Positions 9,093 through 16,135 of a stretch of 29,222 nt of DNA are shown piece by piece (position 1 is the first letter of the stretch; each line of letters opens with the position of its first letter). The DNA is taken from the NCBI GenBank assembly GCA_964448105.1, contig CAYUVK010000060.1, positions 1 to 29,222 on the forward strand. The letters run 5' to 3'. The translations under genes and the position numbers were made by a program. This DNA comes from CAVQBP01 sp964448105. Its GTDB lineage: Bacteria > Bacteroidota > Ignavibacteria > Ignavibacteriales > Ignavibacteriaceae. Below the pieces are notes generated by a model. That model worked only from the letters and a program-made list of their open reading frames with translations, was not told the origin of the DNA and ran no database searches.

Positions 9093-9128
9093 TCAAGAAA
9101 TAATATAATCTATTTTTATATTTCTTGA
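9093..9128. repeat. 10-bp perfect inverted repeat with 16-nt spacer
   Basis: TCAAGAAATA at 9093-9102 is the exact reverse complement of TATTTCTTGA at 9119-9128. The spacer is AT-rich. It lies directly after the imperfect GC-richer dyad and directly before the octamer repeat. Whether it acts as an RNA stem-loop, a protein site or the edge of a degraded element cannot be decided from one copy. Confidence 0.5.
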
Positions 9129-9130
9129 TC

Positions 9131-9187
9131 AATCCTTGTAATTTTGTAATCTTTCAATCTTTTAGTCTTTTAATCCTTCAATTTTAT
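9131..9187. repeat. Degenerate 8-nt tandem repeat (about seven units)
   Basis: Successive units are AATCCTTGT (one base longer), AATTTTGT, AATCTTTC, AATCTTTT, AGTCTTTT, AATCCTTC and AATTTTAT, giving a consensus near AATCTTTC. After the first unit the 8-nt register is exact. The plus strand is pyrimidine-rich and almost free of G. It lies 106 bp before the acyl-CoA dehydrogenase start. It is not a CRISPR: the units are contiguous and there are no spacers. An intergenic low-complexity or slippage repeat is most likely. Confidence 0.65.
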
Positions 9188-9292
9188 TTCCCCCCTTACA
9201 CTGAACATTCTCTTGAACTTATATTGCTTGTCTTTATTTAATCCCTTAATTTTACGAATTATATTTTCGGGAAAATACCGATAAGAGGTTTT

Positions 9293-10462
9293 ATGAACAA
9301 ATTTAATGGCGTTGATTATTTTAATATTGATTCGCTGTTAGATGAAGATGAAATTTTAATCCGGGATACAGTAAGAGAATTTGTTTCGTCAGAAATAATT
9401 CCGGTTATTGAAGAATATAATCGTGAAGGGAAATTTCCTTTGGATTTAATTCCTAAAATGTCCGGAATGAATTTGTTGGGTTCGAATCTGCCTGAAAAAT
9501 ATGAATGCGCCGGAATGAATAATGTTGCTTATGGTTTAGTTATGCAGGAACTAGAAAGAGGAGACAGCGGGATTCGAAGTTTTGTATCTGTTCAGAGTGC
9601 GCTTGTAATGTATCCCATCTTTACTTTTGGAAATGAAGAACAAAAAAATTATTGGCTTCCTTTACTTGCTAAAGGAAAAAAGATTGGGTGTTTCGGATTA
9701 ACTGAACCGGATTATGGTTCCAATCCAGGAGGAATGATCACTAAAGCCGAAAAAGTAGAGAATGGATACATTTTGAATGGAGCTAAAATGTGGATTACGA
9801 ATGGAACGATTGCAGATGTAGCTGTTATATGGGCAAAACTAGAAGGAAATGTTAGGGGCTTTTTAGTTGAAAAAGGAGCGAAAGGATTCTCTGCTCCTGA
9901 GATGAAAGGCAAACATTCTTTACGAGCTTCTATTACTTCGGAACTTATTTTAGATGATGTTTTCATACCTGAAAAAAATATTTTACCAAATACTTCAGGA
10001 TTAAAAAATGCATTGATGTGTTTAAACCAGGCACGATACGGAATCGCATGGGGTGTTGTAGGTTCAATGATGGCTTGTTATGATGCCGCATTAAATTATG
10101 CAAAATCTAGGATACAATTTAGTAAACCTATTGCTGCTTACCAGATGACACAGGAAAAATTAGTTGGAATTTTAACTGAAATTACCAAAGCACAGTTATT
10201 AAATATTCAATTGGGAAGAATGAAAGATAATGGTACATTAAAGCATACCCAGGTTTCTTTGGCTAAAAGAAATAATTGTGAAAAAGCACTTGAAGCCGCC
10301 AGGATTTCAAGGGAAATTCTCGGTGCAAACGGAATCCTGGATGAGTACCCGGTGATGCGACATTCAATGAATTTAGAAGCAGTTAAAACATATGAAGGAA
10401 CACACGAAATGCATACCCTAATTGTGGGTGAAGACATAACGGGTTTCCCGGCATATGATTAA
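9293..10462 (+). CDS. Acyl-CoA dehydrogenase, glutaryl-CoA dehydrogenase-like
   Basis: FAD-dependent acyl-CoA dehydrogenase, 389 residues, full length. It has the N-terminal helical domain (about 15-130), the beta domain (about 134-225, with 'FGLTEPDYGSNPGGM' and 'MWITNGTIADVAVIWAK') and the C-terminal helical domain (about 235-385). The pattern matches glutaryl-CoA dehydrogenases rather than short-chain enzymes: 'DSGIRSFVSVQSALVM' with Arg95, 'KHSLRASIT', 'LNQARYGIAWG' and the catalytic-base motif 'TYEGTH' with Tyr367-Glu368. The family oxidises, and usually decarboxylates, glutaryl-CoA to crotonyl-CoA in lysine/tryptophan or aromatic breakdown, passing electrons to ETF. No ETF or other pathway gene is adjacent, so the exact substrate is inferred. 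AAGAGG lies 4 nt before the ATG, and a terminator follows, so it appears monocistronic. Confidence 0.92.
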   Translation: MNKFNGVDYFNIDSLLDEDEILIRDTVREFVSSEIIPVIEEYNREGKFPLDLIPKMSGMNLLGSNLPEKYECAGMNNVAYGLVMQELERGDSGIRSFVSVQSALVMYPIFTFGNEEQKNYWLPLLAKGKKIGCFGLTEPDYGSNPGGMITKAEKVENGYILNGAKMWITNGTIADVAVIWAKLEGNVRGFLVEKGAKGFSAPEMKGKHSLRASITSELILDDVFIPEKNILPNTSGLKNALMCLNQARYGIAWGVVGSMMACYDAALNYAKSRIQFSKPIAAYQMTQEKLVGILTEITKAQLLNIQLGRMKDNGTLKHTQVSLAKRNNCEKALEAARISREILGANGILDEYPVMRHSMNLEAVKTYEGTHEMHTLIVGEDITGFPAYD

Positions 10463-10475
10463 ATAAGCTTAATAT

Positions 10476-10497
10476 GGCCACCTTGAGTGGTCTTTTT
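10476..10497 (+). terminator. Intrinsic terminator after the acyl-CoA dehydrogenase gene
   Basis: GGCCAC (10476-10481) pairs with GTGGTC (10487-10492), including one G-U pair, around the loop CTTGA, and is followed by five T. It begins 13 nt after the dehydrogenase stop and ends 20 nt before guaB. It separates the two transcription units unless read through. Confidence 0.75.
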
Positions 10498-10517
10498 AAT
10501 ATTAAATAGAGAATAAT

Positions 10518-11981
10518 ATGAAAGAAAAAATACTTAAAGAAGGCTTAACATTTGATGATATATTACTGGAACCGGGAAAATCTTCAGTGCTTCCAAGAGA
10601 AGTTGATGTTTCCACGAGATTAACACCCGACATAAAATTGAATATACCCTTAATATCGGCTGCAATGGATACTGTAACAGAATCAGCAATGGCAATTGCT
10701 ATCGCGAGAGAAGGAGGAATAGGAATACTACATAAAAATATGAGCATTGAAGCACAATGTGAAGAAGTTGACAAAGTTAAAAGATCCGAAAGCGGTATGA
10801 TCCAGAATCCTATCACTTTATTACCTCATAAGACTATTGGAGATGCTCTTGATTTAATGAAAAAGTATAGAATATCCGGAATCCCGGTTGTAGAAGACGG
10901 CGGCAATTTAGTAGGGATTTTAACCAACCGTGATTTAAGATTTGAACCAAACCGAAAATTGAAAGTAAAGGATTTGATGACAAAAGAAAATCTTATTACT
11001 GCACCGGTTGGAACTGATCTTGAAAAAGCCGAAAAAATACTTCAAAACTATAAAATTGAAAAACTTCCTGTTGTAGATAAAAAAAATGTACTAAAGGGCT
11101 TAATTACTTTTAAAGATATTCAAAAGAAGAAAAAACATCCTTATGCATGCAAAGATGAACATGGCAGATTGCGGGTAGGAGCAGCAGTTGGAATTACGTT
11201 AGATACAATCGATAGAGTTGAGGCACTTTCAAAAGCAGGTGCAGATGTTATTGTGATTGATACTGCTCACGGACATTCTATAGGAGTAATTAAAACAATA
11301 AAAGAAGTTAGAAAGAAATTTAAATATGAACAATTAATTGCTGGTAATATAGGAACTTATGAGGCTGCACTTGATTTAATAGATTGCAAAGTTGATGCAA
11401 TAAAAGTTGGAATTGGTCCTGGTTCTATTTGCACTACAAGAGTTATTGCAGGAGTCGGAGTCCCACAAATATCTGCAATTTCGGAAGCATTTAGGGCTGC
11501 AAAAAAAATGAATATTCCCATTATCGCAGATGGTGGAATTAAGCAGACCGGTGATTTACCAAAAGCCATAGCAGCGGGAGCAGATTCTGCGATGATAGGT
11601 GGTTTATTTGCCGGTGTCGATGAAAGTCCCGGTGAAAAAATTCTTTTTGAAGGGAGAAGTTTTAAATTATATCGTGGTATGGGTTCACTGACTGCAATGA
11701 AAAGAGGGAGCAAGGATAGATATTTTCAGGATGTTGAAGATGATATTGCTAAATTAGTCCCGGAAGGTGTAGAAGGAAGGGTTCCATTTAAAGGTTATCT
11801 TGCTGATACAATTTACCAATTAATAGGTGGATTAAGAGCAGCAATGGGTTACTGCGGTGTAAGAAATATTAATGAGTTGAAAACAAAAACTAAATTCATC
11901 AAAATTACACTTGCCGGCTTAAAGGAGAGTCATCCTCATGATGTAATAATCACAAAGGAAGCTCCAAATTATCACGTTTAA
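10518..11981 (+). CDS. guaB: IMP dehydrogenase
   Basis: Catalyses the NAD-dependent oxidation of IMP to XMP, the first committed step of GMP synthesis. At 487 residues it has the full bacterial architecture. The N-terminal part of the TIM barrel starts with 'LTFDDILLEPGKSSVLP'. Two CBS domains are inserted at about 93-205 ('GIPVVEDGGNLVGILTNRDL' and 'KLPVVDKKNVLKGLITFKDI'). The barrel then resumes with 'GADVIVIDTAHGHS', the active-site loop 'GIGPGSICTTR' with nucleophile Cys305, the IMP-binding 'IADGGIKQTGDLPKAIAAGA' and the flap 'GVEGRVPFKG'. The intact CBS pair implies nucleotide control of activity, as known for the family. It is preceded and followed by hairpin terminators. Another purine gene, purD, lies one gene downstream. 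Confidence 0.98.
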   Translation: MKEKILKEGLTFDDILLEPGKSSVLPREVDVSTRLTPDIKLNIPLISAAMDTVTESAMAIAIAREGGIGILHKNMSIEAQCEEVDKVKRSESGMIQNPITLLPHKTIGDALDLMKKYRISGIPVVEDGGNLVGILTNRDLRFEPNRKLKVKDLMTKENLITAPVGTDLEKAEKILQNYKIEKLPVVDKKNVLKGLITFKDIQKKKKHPYACKDEHGRLRVGAAVGITLDTIDRVEALSKAGADVIVIDTAHGHSIGVIKTIKEVRKKFKYEQLIAGNIGTYEAALDLIDCKVDAIKVGIGPGSICTTRVIAGVGVPQISAISEAFRAAKKMNIPIIADGGIKQTGDLPKAIAAGADSAMIGGLFAGVDESPGEKILFEGRSFKLYRGMGSLTAMKRGSKDRYFQDVEDDIAKLVPEGVEGRVPFKGYLADTIYQLIGGLRAAMGYCGVRNINELKTKTKFIKITLAGLKESHPHDVIITKEAPNYHV

Positions 11982-12007
11982 AGATTAATAAAATCTTTAT
12001 TTTTTTT
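11979..12007 (+). terminator. Intrinsic terminator overlapping the guaB stop codon
   Basis: TAAAGATT (11979-11986) pairs with AATCTTTA (11992-11999) around AATAA, followed by a run of eight T (12000-12007). The 8-bp AT-rich stem includes the guaB stop codon itself, so a terminating ribosome would cover the 5' arm. The long U-run makes termination plausible despite the weak stem. Confidence 0.65.
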
Positions 12008-12075
12008 AAATTTTGATTATCCTGGAGTCTATTTGGGTATTAATTTTATTTATGTCTAACAATGAATAATGTTGC

Positions 12076-13362
12076 ATGTTTAAAGTATTAGTAATAGCAT
12101 ATTATTTTCCTCCAATGGGTTTAAGCGGTGTTCAAAGAACTCTTAAATTCGTAAAATACATGAAAAAATTTAATTGGGAGCCTACTGTTATTACTTCTGC
12201 AAAGGTCGGCTATTATGCACATGATAATTCGTTATTACAGGAAATTGAAAAGGAAAATATCAGAATAATAAGAACTCAGGGAAGAGAACCAAATTCTTTA
12301 TTATCAAGATTTGGAACAATTAAAATACCGGGAGAATTTGTAAGAAAATTAATCAATAGGTTAAGTCAATCATTGTATATCCCCGATAATAAAGTTTCAT
12401 GGTCTAAAAAAGCTTTCGAAGTTATTTCAAACATCCTGGAAAAAGAAAAATTTGATGTAATATTTGTTACAGGTCCTCCGTTTTCGTCCTTTAATATGGT
12501 GGTTAAACTGAAAAAGAAATTTAATATTCCTCTTTTAGTAGATTATAGAGACTTATGGGTAGGAAGTTATTTCTCATTTTATTTAACTCCTCTGCACAAA
12601 TATTTGCAAAAAAGAATGGAATACAGGGTCCTAAAAGTTGCTGATAAAATAACTGTTACTAATAGAAAGATAAAAGAAAAATTAATTAATAATTATAAAT
12701 TTTTAACTTTTGATGATATAGTTATAATTTCTCATGGTTATGATGCAGCTGATTTTGAAAATGTAAAACCAATTCCAAAAAACAATGATAAAATGATAAT
12801 AACATATTCCGGAGTCTTTATCGAATATAATACTCCGAAATATTTTTTAAGAGCATTTAAAAAGATTGAAAAAGAACGGCCGGATATTGCTTCAAAAATA
12901 AATCTTAATTTTATAGGATTCCTGAGGAAAGAGAACAAAAAATTAATTAAGAAATTAAAACTTGAAGGTTATGTAACTGATTATGGCTATTTAAACCATA
13001 ATGAAGCGGTTGAAAAGTTAATGTCCAGCGATGTGTTATGGTTTATGGTGGGAAGAAAAAAGAGTATTGATGCACTGCTCCCCGGAAAGTTATTTGAATA
13101 TTTCGGAACCCGCAAACCTATTATAGCTTGTGTACCAAAAGGCGCTGCAAGAACCGCTACCGTTGCATATGAAGCAGCATATATAACAGAGCCTGAAGAT
13201 ATTGAAGCTATTAAATCCGCCATCCTGGAAACCTATAATCTTTATTCAAAAAATGAATTACCAAAACCAAATGATGATTATATAGAAAAGCATAGACGGG
13301 ATTATTTAACGGAACAACTAACCAAACTATTCCAATTTTTAATTAAGGAAGAAGTTGAATGA
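12076..13362 (+). CDS. GT4-type (GT-B fold) glycosyltransferase
   Basis: Predicted retaining glycosyltransferase adding a sugar from a nucleotide-sugar donor to an envelope or exopolysaccharide acceptor. The N-terminal Rossmann domain opens 'VLVIAYYFPPMGLSGVQRTLKFVKYM' (residues 4-29), with the Gly-rich loop of the GT4 acceptor domain. 'FDVIFVTGPPFSSF' (126-139) and 'IPLLVDYRDLWVG' (151-163) follow, the latter common in this subfamily. The donor domain starts near 'MIITYSGVF' (240-248) and contains 'LLPGKLFEYFGTRKPII' (334-350), where Lys337 and Glu341 correspond to the usual nucleotide-sugar-binding region. Length 428. No clear ribosome site precedes the ATG. Its TGA overlaps the purD ATG, implying coupling, although the functions look unrelated. 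Donor and acceptor are unknown. Confidence 0.85.
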   Translation: MFKVLVIAYYFPPMGLSGVQRTLKFVKYMKKFNWEPTVITSAKVGYYAHDNSLLQEIEKENIRIIRTQGREPNSLLSRFGTIKIPGEFVRKLINRLSQSLYIPDNKVSWSKKAFEVISNILEKEKFDVIFVTGPPFSSFNMVVKLKKKFNIPLLVDYRDLWVGSYFSFYLTPLHKYLQKRMEYRVLKVADKITVTNRKIKEKLINNYKFLTFDDIVIISHGYDAADFENVKPIPKNNDKMIITYSGVFIEYNTPKYFLRAFKKIEKERPDIASKINLNFIGFLRKENKKLIKKLKLEGYVTDYGYLNHNEAVEKLMSSDVLWFMVGRKKSIDALLPGKLFEYFGTRKPIIACVPKGAARTATVAYEAAYITEPEDIEAIKSAILETYNLYSKNELPKPNDDYIEKHRRDYLTEQLTKLFQFLIKEEVE

Positions 13363-14639
13363 AAAATGTTTTGTTGATAGGTTCTGGTGGAAGGGAACAT
13401 GCCTTAGCCTATAAAATTTCTCAAAGTAAATCTTTAAAAAAACTATTTATTATACCTGGAAATCCCGGCACAAAATTATTGGGTGAAAATGTTATTTTAA
13501 ATCAGGATGACCATTCAGCAATTCTAAAGTTTTGTGCTCAAAATAAAATCGATTTGGTAGTGATAGGACCGGAAAAACCTCTAGTTGATGGATTATCTGA
13601 TATTTTAAGACAAAATAAGGTTAATGTTTTCGGTCCTAATAAAAATGCAGCGGCAATTGAGGGTTACAAAACTTTTGCTAAAAGTTTAATGGAAAAATAT
13701 AATATCTCTACTGCAAAATATTCTGAATTTTCCTCTGAACAGATTTCCAGTGCTGAAGAATATTTAAAAAATTCTAATTATCCGGTTGTAATAAAAGCAG
13801 ATGGATTGGCTGCTGGCAAAGGTGTCATTATATGTAATAATTTTGATGAAGCTTTATATACCTTGAATGATATGTTCGTTAAAAAGATATTTGGTGAAGC
13901 GGGTGAAAAGATTATTATTGAAGAATTTTTAGTTGGGGAAGAAGCTTCCATTTTTGCAATAACAGACGGAGATAAATTTATTTGCCTTCCTTCTTCACAG
14001 GATCATAAAAGAATAGGGGATAATGATACGGGAAAAAATACCGGGGGAATGGGGGCATATTCTCCTGCTCCGGTGATAACTAATGAATTGCTTGATGGAA
14101 TTGAAAATGAGATTATTTCTCCTACTTTAAAAGCAATGAAGAAAGAAAATAGAAAATTTAACGGGTGCCTTTATTGCGGACTAATGATTACCGATGAAGG
14201 CCCTAAAGTTGTAGAATTCAATTGCCGGTTTGGGGATCCCGAAACTCAGGCAGTTCTGCCTTTGCTTGAAGGGGATTTTTTAGAGTTATTGTATTCAGCG
14301 GCTGTTGGAAATTTAAAGATGGATTTAGTAAAGTACTCAGGAGGAGCATCAGTTTGTGTTGTTACAGCATCTAAAGGATACCCTGATAAATATGAAAAAG
14401 GATTTGAAATTACTGGTCTGGATGAAATTGGTAATAAAGAAATTATAGTTTTCCATGCAGGAACCAAAGAAGAAAATGGTAAAATTATTACAAATGGAGG
14501 AAGGGTTTTAGGTATTACAGCAATAATTAAAGATAATGATTTAAGAATTGCTAAACAAAAAAGTTATGCGGCTTTAGATAAAATAAATTATAATGGTATT
14601 TATTATAGAAAAGATATATCTGATAAAGCATTTAAGTAG
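13359..14639 (+). CDS. purD: Phosphoribosylamine-glycine ligase (GAR synthetase)
   Basis: ATP-grasp enzyme joining glycine to 5-phosphoribosylamine in the second step of de novo purine synthesis. 426 residues, full length. It shows the N-domain 'VLLIGSGGREHALAYKI' (4-20) and 'IIPGNPGT', then 'VIGPEKPLVDGL' (68-79). The ATP-grasp follows, with 'PVVIKADGLAAGKGV' (142-156), 'IIIEEFLVGEEAS' (185-197) and the family signature 'RFGDPETQAVLPLL' (290-303); Glu286 and Asn288 are likely Mg ligands. The C-domain contains 'SVCVVTASKGYPD'. The ATG overlaps the stop of the upstream glycosyltransferase gene (ATGA). It ends 22 bp before a strong bidirectional terminator and converges with sodA. Confidence 0.98.
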   Translation: MKNVLLIGSGGREHALAYKISQSKSLKKLFIIPGNPGTKLLGENVILNQDDHSAILKFCAQNKIDLVVIGPEKPLVDGLSDILRQNKVNVFGPNKNAAAIEGYKTFAKSLMEKYNISTAKYSEFSSEQISSAEEYLKNSNYPVVIKADGLAAGKGVIICNNFDEALYTLNDMFVKKIFGEAGEKIIIEEFLVGEEASIFAITDGDKFICLPSSQDHKRIGDNDTGKNTGGMGAYSPAPVITNELLDGIENEIISPTLKAMKKENRKFNGCLYCGLMITDEGPKVVEFNCRFGDPETQAVLPLLEGDFLELLYSAAVGNLKMDLVKYSGGASVCVVTASKGYPDKYEKGFEITGLDEIGNKEIIVFHAGTKEENGKIITNGGRVLGITAIIKDNDLRIAKQKSYAALDKINYNGIYYRKDISDKAFK

Positions 14640-14661
14640 AGAAAAATCTTAACTAAAAAAT

Positions 14662-14689
14662 AAAAGCCCGTTCTACAACGGGCTTTTTT
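14662..14689. terminator. Bidirectional intrinsic terminator between purD and sodA
   Basis: A perfect 11-bp stem, AAAAGCCCGTT (14662-14672) with AACGGGCTTTT (14677-14687), around the loop CTAC. It is T-rich on the 3' side of both strands: TTTTTT at 14684-14689 on plus, and the complement of the A-rich run ending at 14665 on minus. It lies midway between the converging purD and sodA genes and should stop both. Confidence 0.92.
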
Positions 14690-14700
14690 GTAAGAAGAAA

Positions 14701-15309
14701 CTATTTAAGTTTTTTAAATCTTTCCGCAACAGCATCCCAGTTTACAACCTTCCACCAGTTTTCAATATATTCAGGCCGTCTATTCTGGTATTTCAAATAA
14801 TAAGCATGCTCCCATACATCAAGACCTAAAATCGGAGTTCCTTTCTTTTCCGACACATCCATCAAAGGATTATCTTGATTCGGAGTGGAAGTTATTTCAA
14901 GTTTACCATTACTGGAAATTAACCATGCCCAGCCTGAACCAAACCTTGCTCCGGCAGCATCGTTGAATTGCTTTTTAAATTGTTCAAAAGAACCGAATGA
15001 AGAATTAATAGCATTGGCTATATCACCTGAAGGATTACCGCCGCCGTTCTTCTTCATAATTGTCCAGAATAGGGAATGGTTGTAATGTCCGCCGCCGTTA
15101 TTTCTAACAGCCGCAGAATATTTCGAAACATTTTTCAAGATATCTTCAATAGATTTATCGGCTAAATCTGTTCCTTCAATTGCAGCATTTAATTTTGATA
15201 CATATCCACCATGATGTTTTGTATGATGAATTTCCATTGTTTGTTTGTCAATGCTTGGTTCCAGTGCATCATATGCATATGGTAATGAAGGCAATTCAAA
15301 TTTTCCCAT
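14701..15309 (-). CDS. sodA: Superoxide dismutase, Mn/Fe family (Mn-like)
   Basis: Converts superoxide to oxygen and hydrogen peroxide in the cytoplasm; no signal peptide is present. 202 residues, the standard size. The four metal ligands are visible: His28 in 'MEIHHTKHH', His78 in 'GGGHYNHSLFW', and Asp164 and His168 in 'LGLDVWEHAYY'. The Gly-rich 'NNGGGHYNHS' and the Gln145 of 'TPNQDNP' favour the Mn or cambialistic type over the Fe type, where the gating Gln comes from the N-terminal domain. AGGAG is 6 nt before the ATG. It is last in a minus-strand block with Fe-S and bacillithiol genes, 88 bp after the A-type carrier gene, and ends at the bidirectional terminator. Confidence 0.96.
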   Translation of the reverse strand: MGKFELPSLPYAYDALEPSIDKQTMEIHHTKHHGGYVSKLNAAIEGTDLADKSIEDILKNVSKYSAAVRNNGGGHYNHSLFWTIMKKNGGGNPSGDIANAINSSFGSFEQFKKQFNDAAGARFGSGWAWLISSNGKLEITSTPNQDNPLMDVSEKKGTPILGLDVWEHAYYLKYQNRRPEYIENWWKVVNWDAVAERFKKLK

Positions 15310-15397
15310 TTCATTCTCCTGTTATTTTAAGTTATTCAATTAATTGTAAATATTTTAACTATCCGGCAGATTTGGAAAATGCATCAGCGAAATGTAG

Positions 15398-15748
15398 TTA
15401 TACACCGAATGATTCTCCGCAGCCGCATGTTTTAGTAGCATTGGGATTATTAAAAACAAATCCTCTGCCGTTTAATCCGCTTGTAAAATCTAATTCAGTT
15501 CCTGAAAGGTAAAAAAGGCTTTTACCATCCACGAATAGTTTTATTCCGTTTTGTTCAATAATTGTATCTCCTTCTTTCTGCTCTCCATCAAAACCCATGC
15601 TGTATTTTAAACCGGAACAACCGCCACCTTTAACACCAACTCTTAATCCAAAATCTTCGGGTATATTATTTTCTTTCCGGATTTTTATTACTTCTTCGAC
15701 TGCTTTAGGAGTTATTTTTATTTCTTGTTCATATTGAACATCTGCCAT
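15398..15748 (-). CDS. A-type iron-sulfur carrier protein (IscA/ErpA/HesB family)
   Basis: Small protein that carries Fe-S clusters from a scaffold to apo-proteins, or supplies iron. 116 residues. The three conserved cysteines are present: Cys44 in 'VKGGGCSGLKY' and Cys108 and Cys110 in 'TCGCGESF', with the typical 'FVFNNPNATKTCGCG' end. The start is supported by AGAGGA 6 nt upstream of the ATG. It lies downstream of iscS and a small unknown gene on the same strand and upstream of sodA. Sequence alone does not separate IscA, ErpA and SufA roles, so no symbol is given. Confidence 0.95.
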   Translation of the reverse strand: MADVQYEQEIKITPKAVEEVIKIRKENNIPEDFGLRVGVKGGGCSGLKYSMGFDGEQKEGDTIIEQNGIKLFVDGKSLFYLSGTELDFTSGLNGRGFVFNNPNATKTCGCGESFGV

Positions 15749-15825
15749 TTTATATCCTCTCGTTTTTATTTATAAATTTATATATACAGTCAAATTCATG
15801 AATCAAATTTAAGCATAAAAATATA

Positions 15826-16134
15826 TTATAGTGGATCACCTGGAACCTGCGTCACAAATTCCGGAAAATTTATCTTCCAGGTTGAATCACTAATCTTTAC
15901 AAAAATTCCTTCCCCCTCGAAGTAATTAGATAAGGATTTTGCTGACTCTTCTGCTTCAGGATATGAAATCTCAATATCCTTGATCTCGAAATACTTTTTT
16001 ATTCCATATTGAAAATCTCTAAAAAAGAAGTTTGAATTATGAAATAAGGGGTAGTTCGCTTTTAAATAATTTAAAAAAATTAACGGATTATTTTTTATTT
16101 GTTCCGATAATTCATTCAGCTTTTCTTTTTTCAT
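15826..16134 (-). CDS. Small conserved-looking protein of unknown function between iscS and the A-type carrier
   Basis: I do not recognise this protein. From the chosen ATG it has 102 residues (MKKEKLNELSEQ...). An upstream ATG at 16155 would add seven residues and overlap iscS by 20 bp. I prefer 16134 because AGG lies 9 nt upstream and the ATG follows the iscS stop by one base (TAACATG), a typical coupled arrangement. It contains no cysteine, no signal peptide and no membrane segment. An N-terminal amphipathic helical part (about 1-40, 'NPLIFLNYLKANYPLFHNS') is followed by a segment rich in Phe/Tyr and acidic residues, ending in '...FPEFVTQVPGDPL'. The position suggests a role in cysteine desulfuration or Fe-S assembly, but with no cysteine it cannot be an IscU/NifU-type scaffold. 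It could instead be a regulator or structural partner of IscS. Confidence 0.8.
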   Translation of the reverse strand: MKKEKLNELSEQIKNNPLIFLNYLKANYPLFHNSNFFFRDFQYGIKKYFEIKDIEISYPEAEESAKSLSNYFEGEGIFVKISDSTWKINFPEFVTQVPGDPL

Positions 16135-16135
16135 G

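Noticed and set aside
9131..9187. Octamer array considered as a CRISPR or origin iteron array
   Set aside because: Units are contiguous without spacers, highly degenerate and low-complexity, and no cas or replication initiator gene is nearby.
11357..11713. 118-codon minus-strand frame inside guaB
   Set aside because: It is antisense to highly conserved catalytic regions of IMP dehydrogenase, with no ribosome site or domain; it is a shadow frame.
15180..15512. 110-codon plus-strand frame across sodA and the A-type carrier gene
   Set aside because: It is antisense to two clear genes and spans their ribosome sites; its translation has no domain features.
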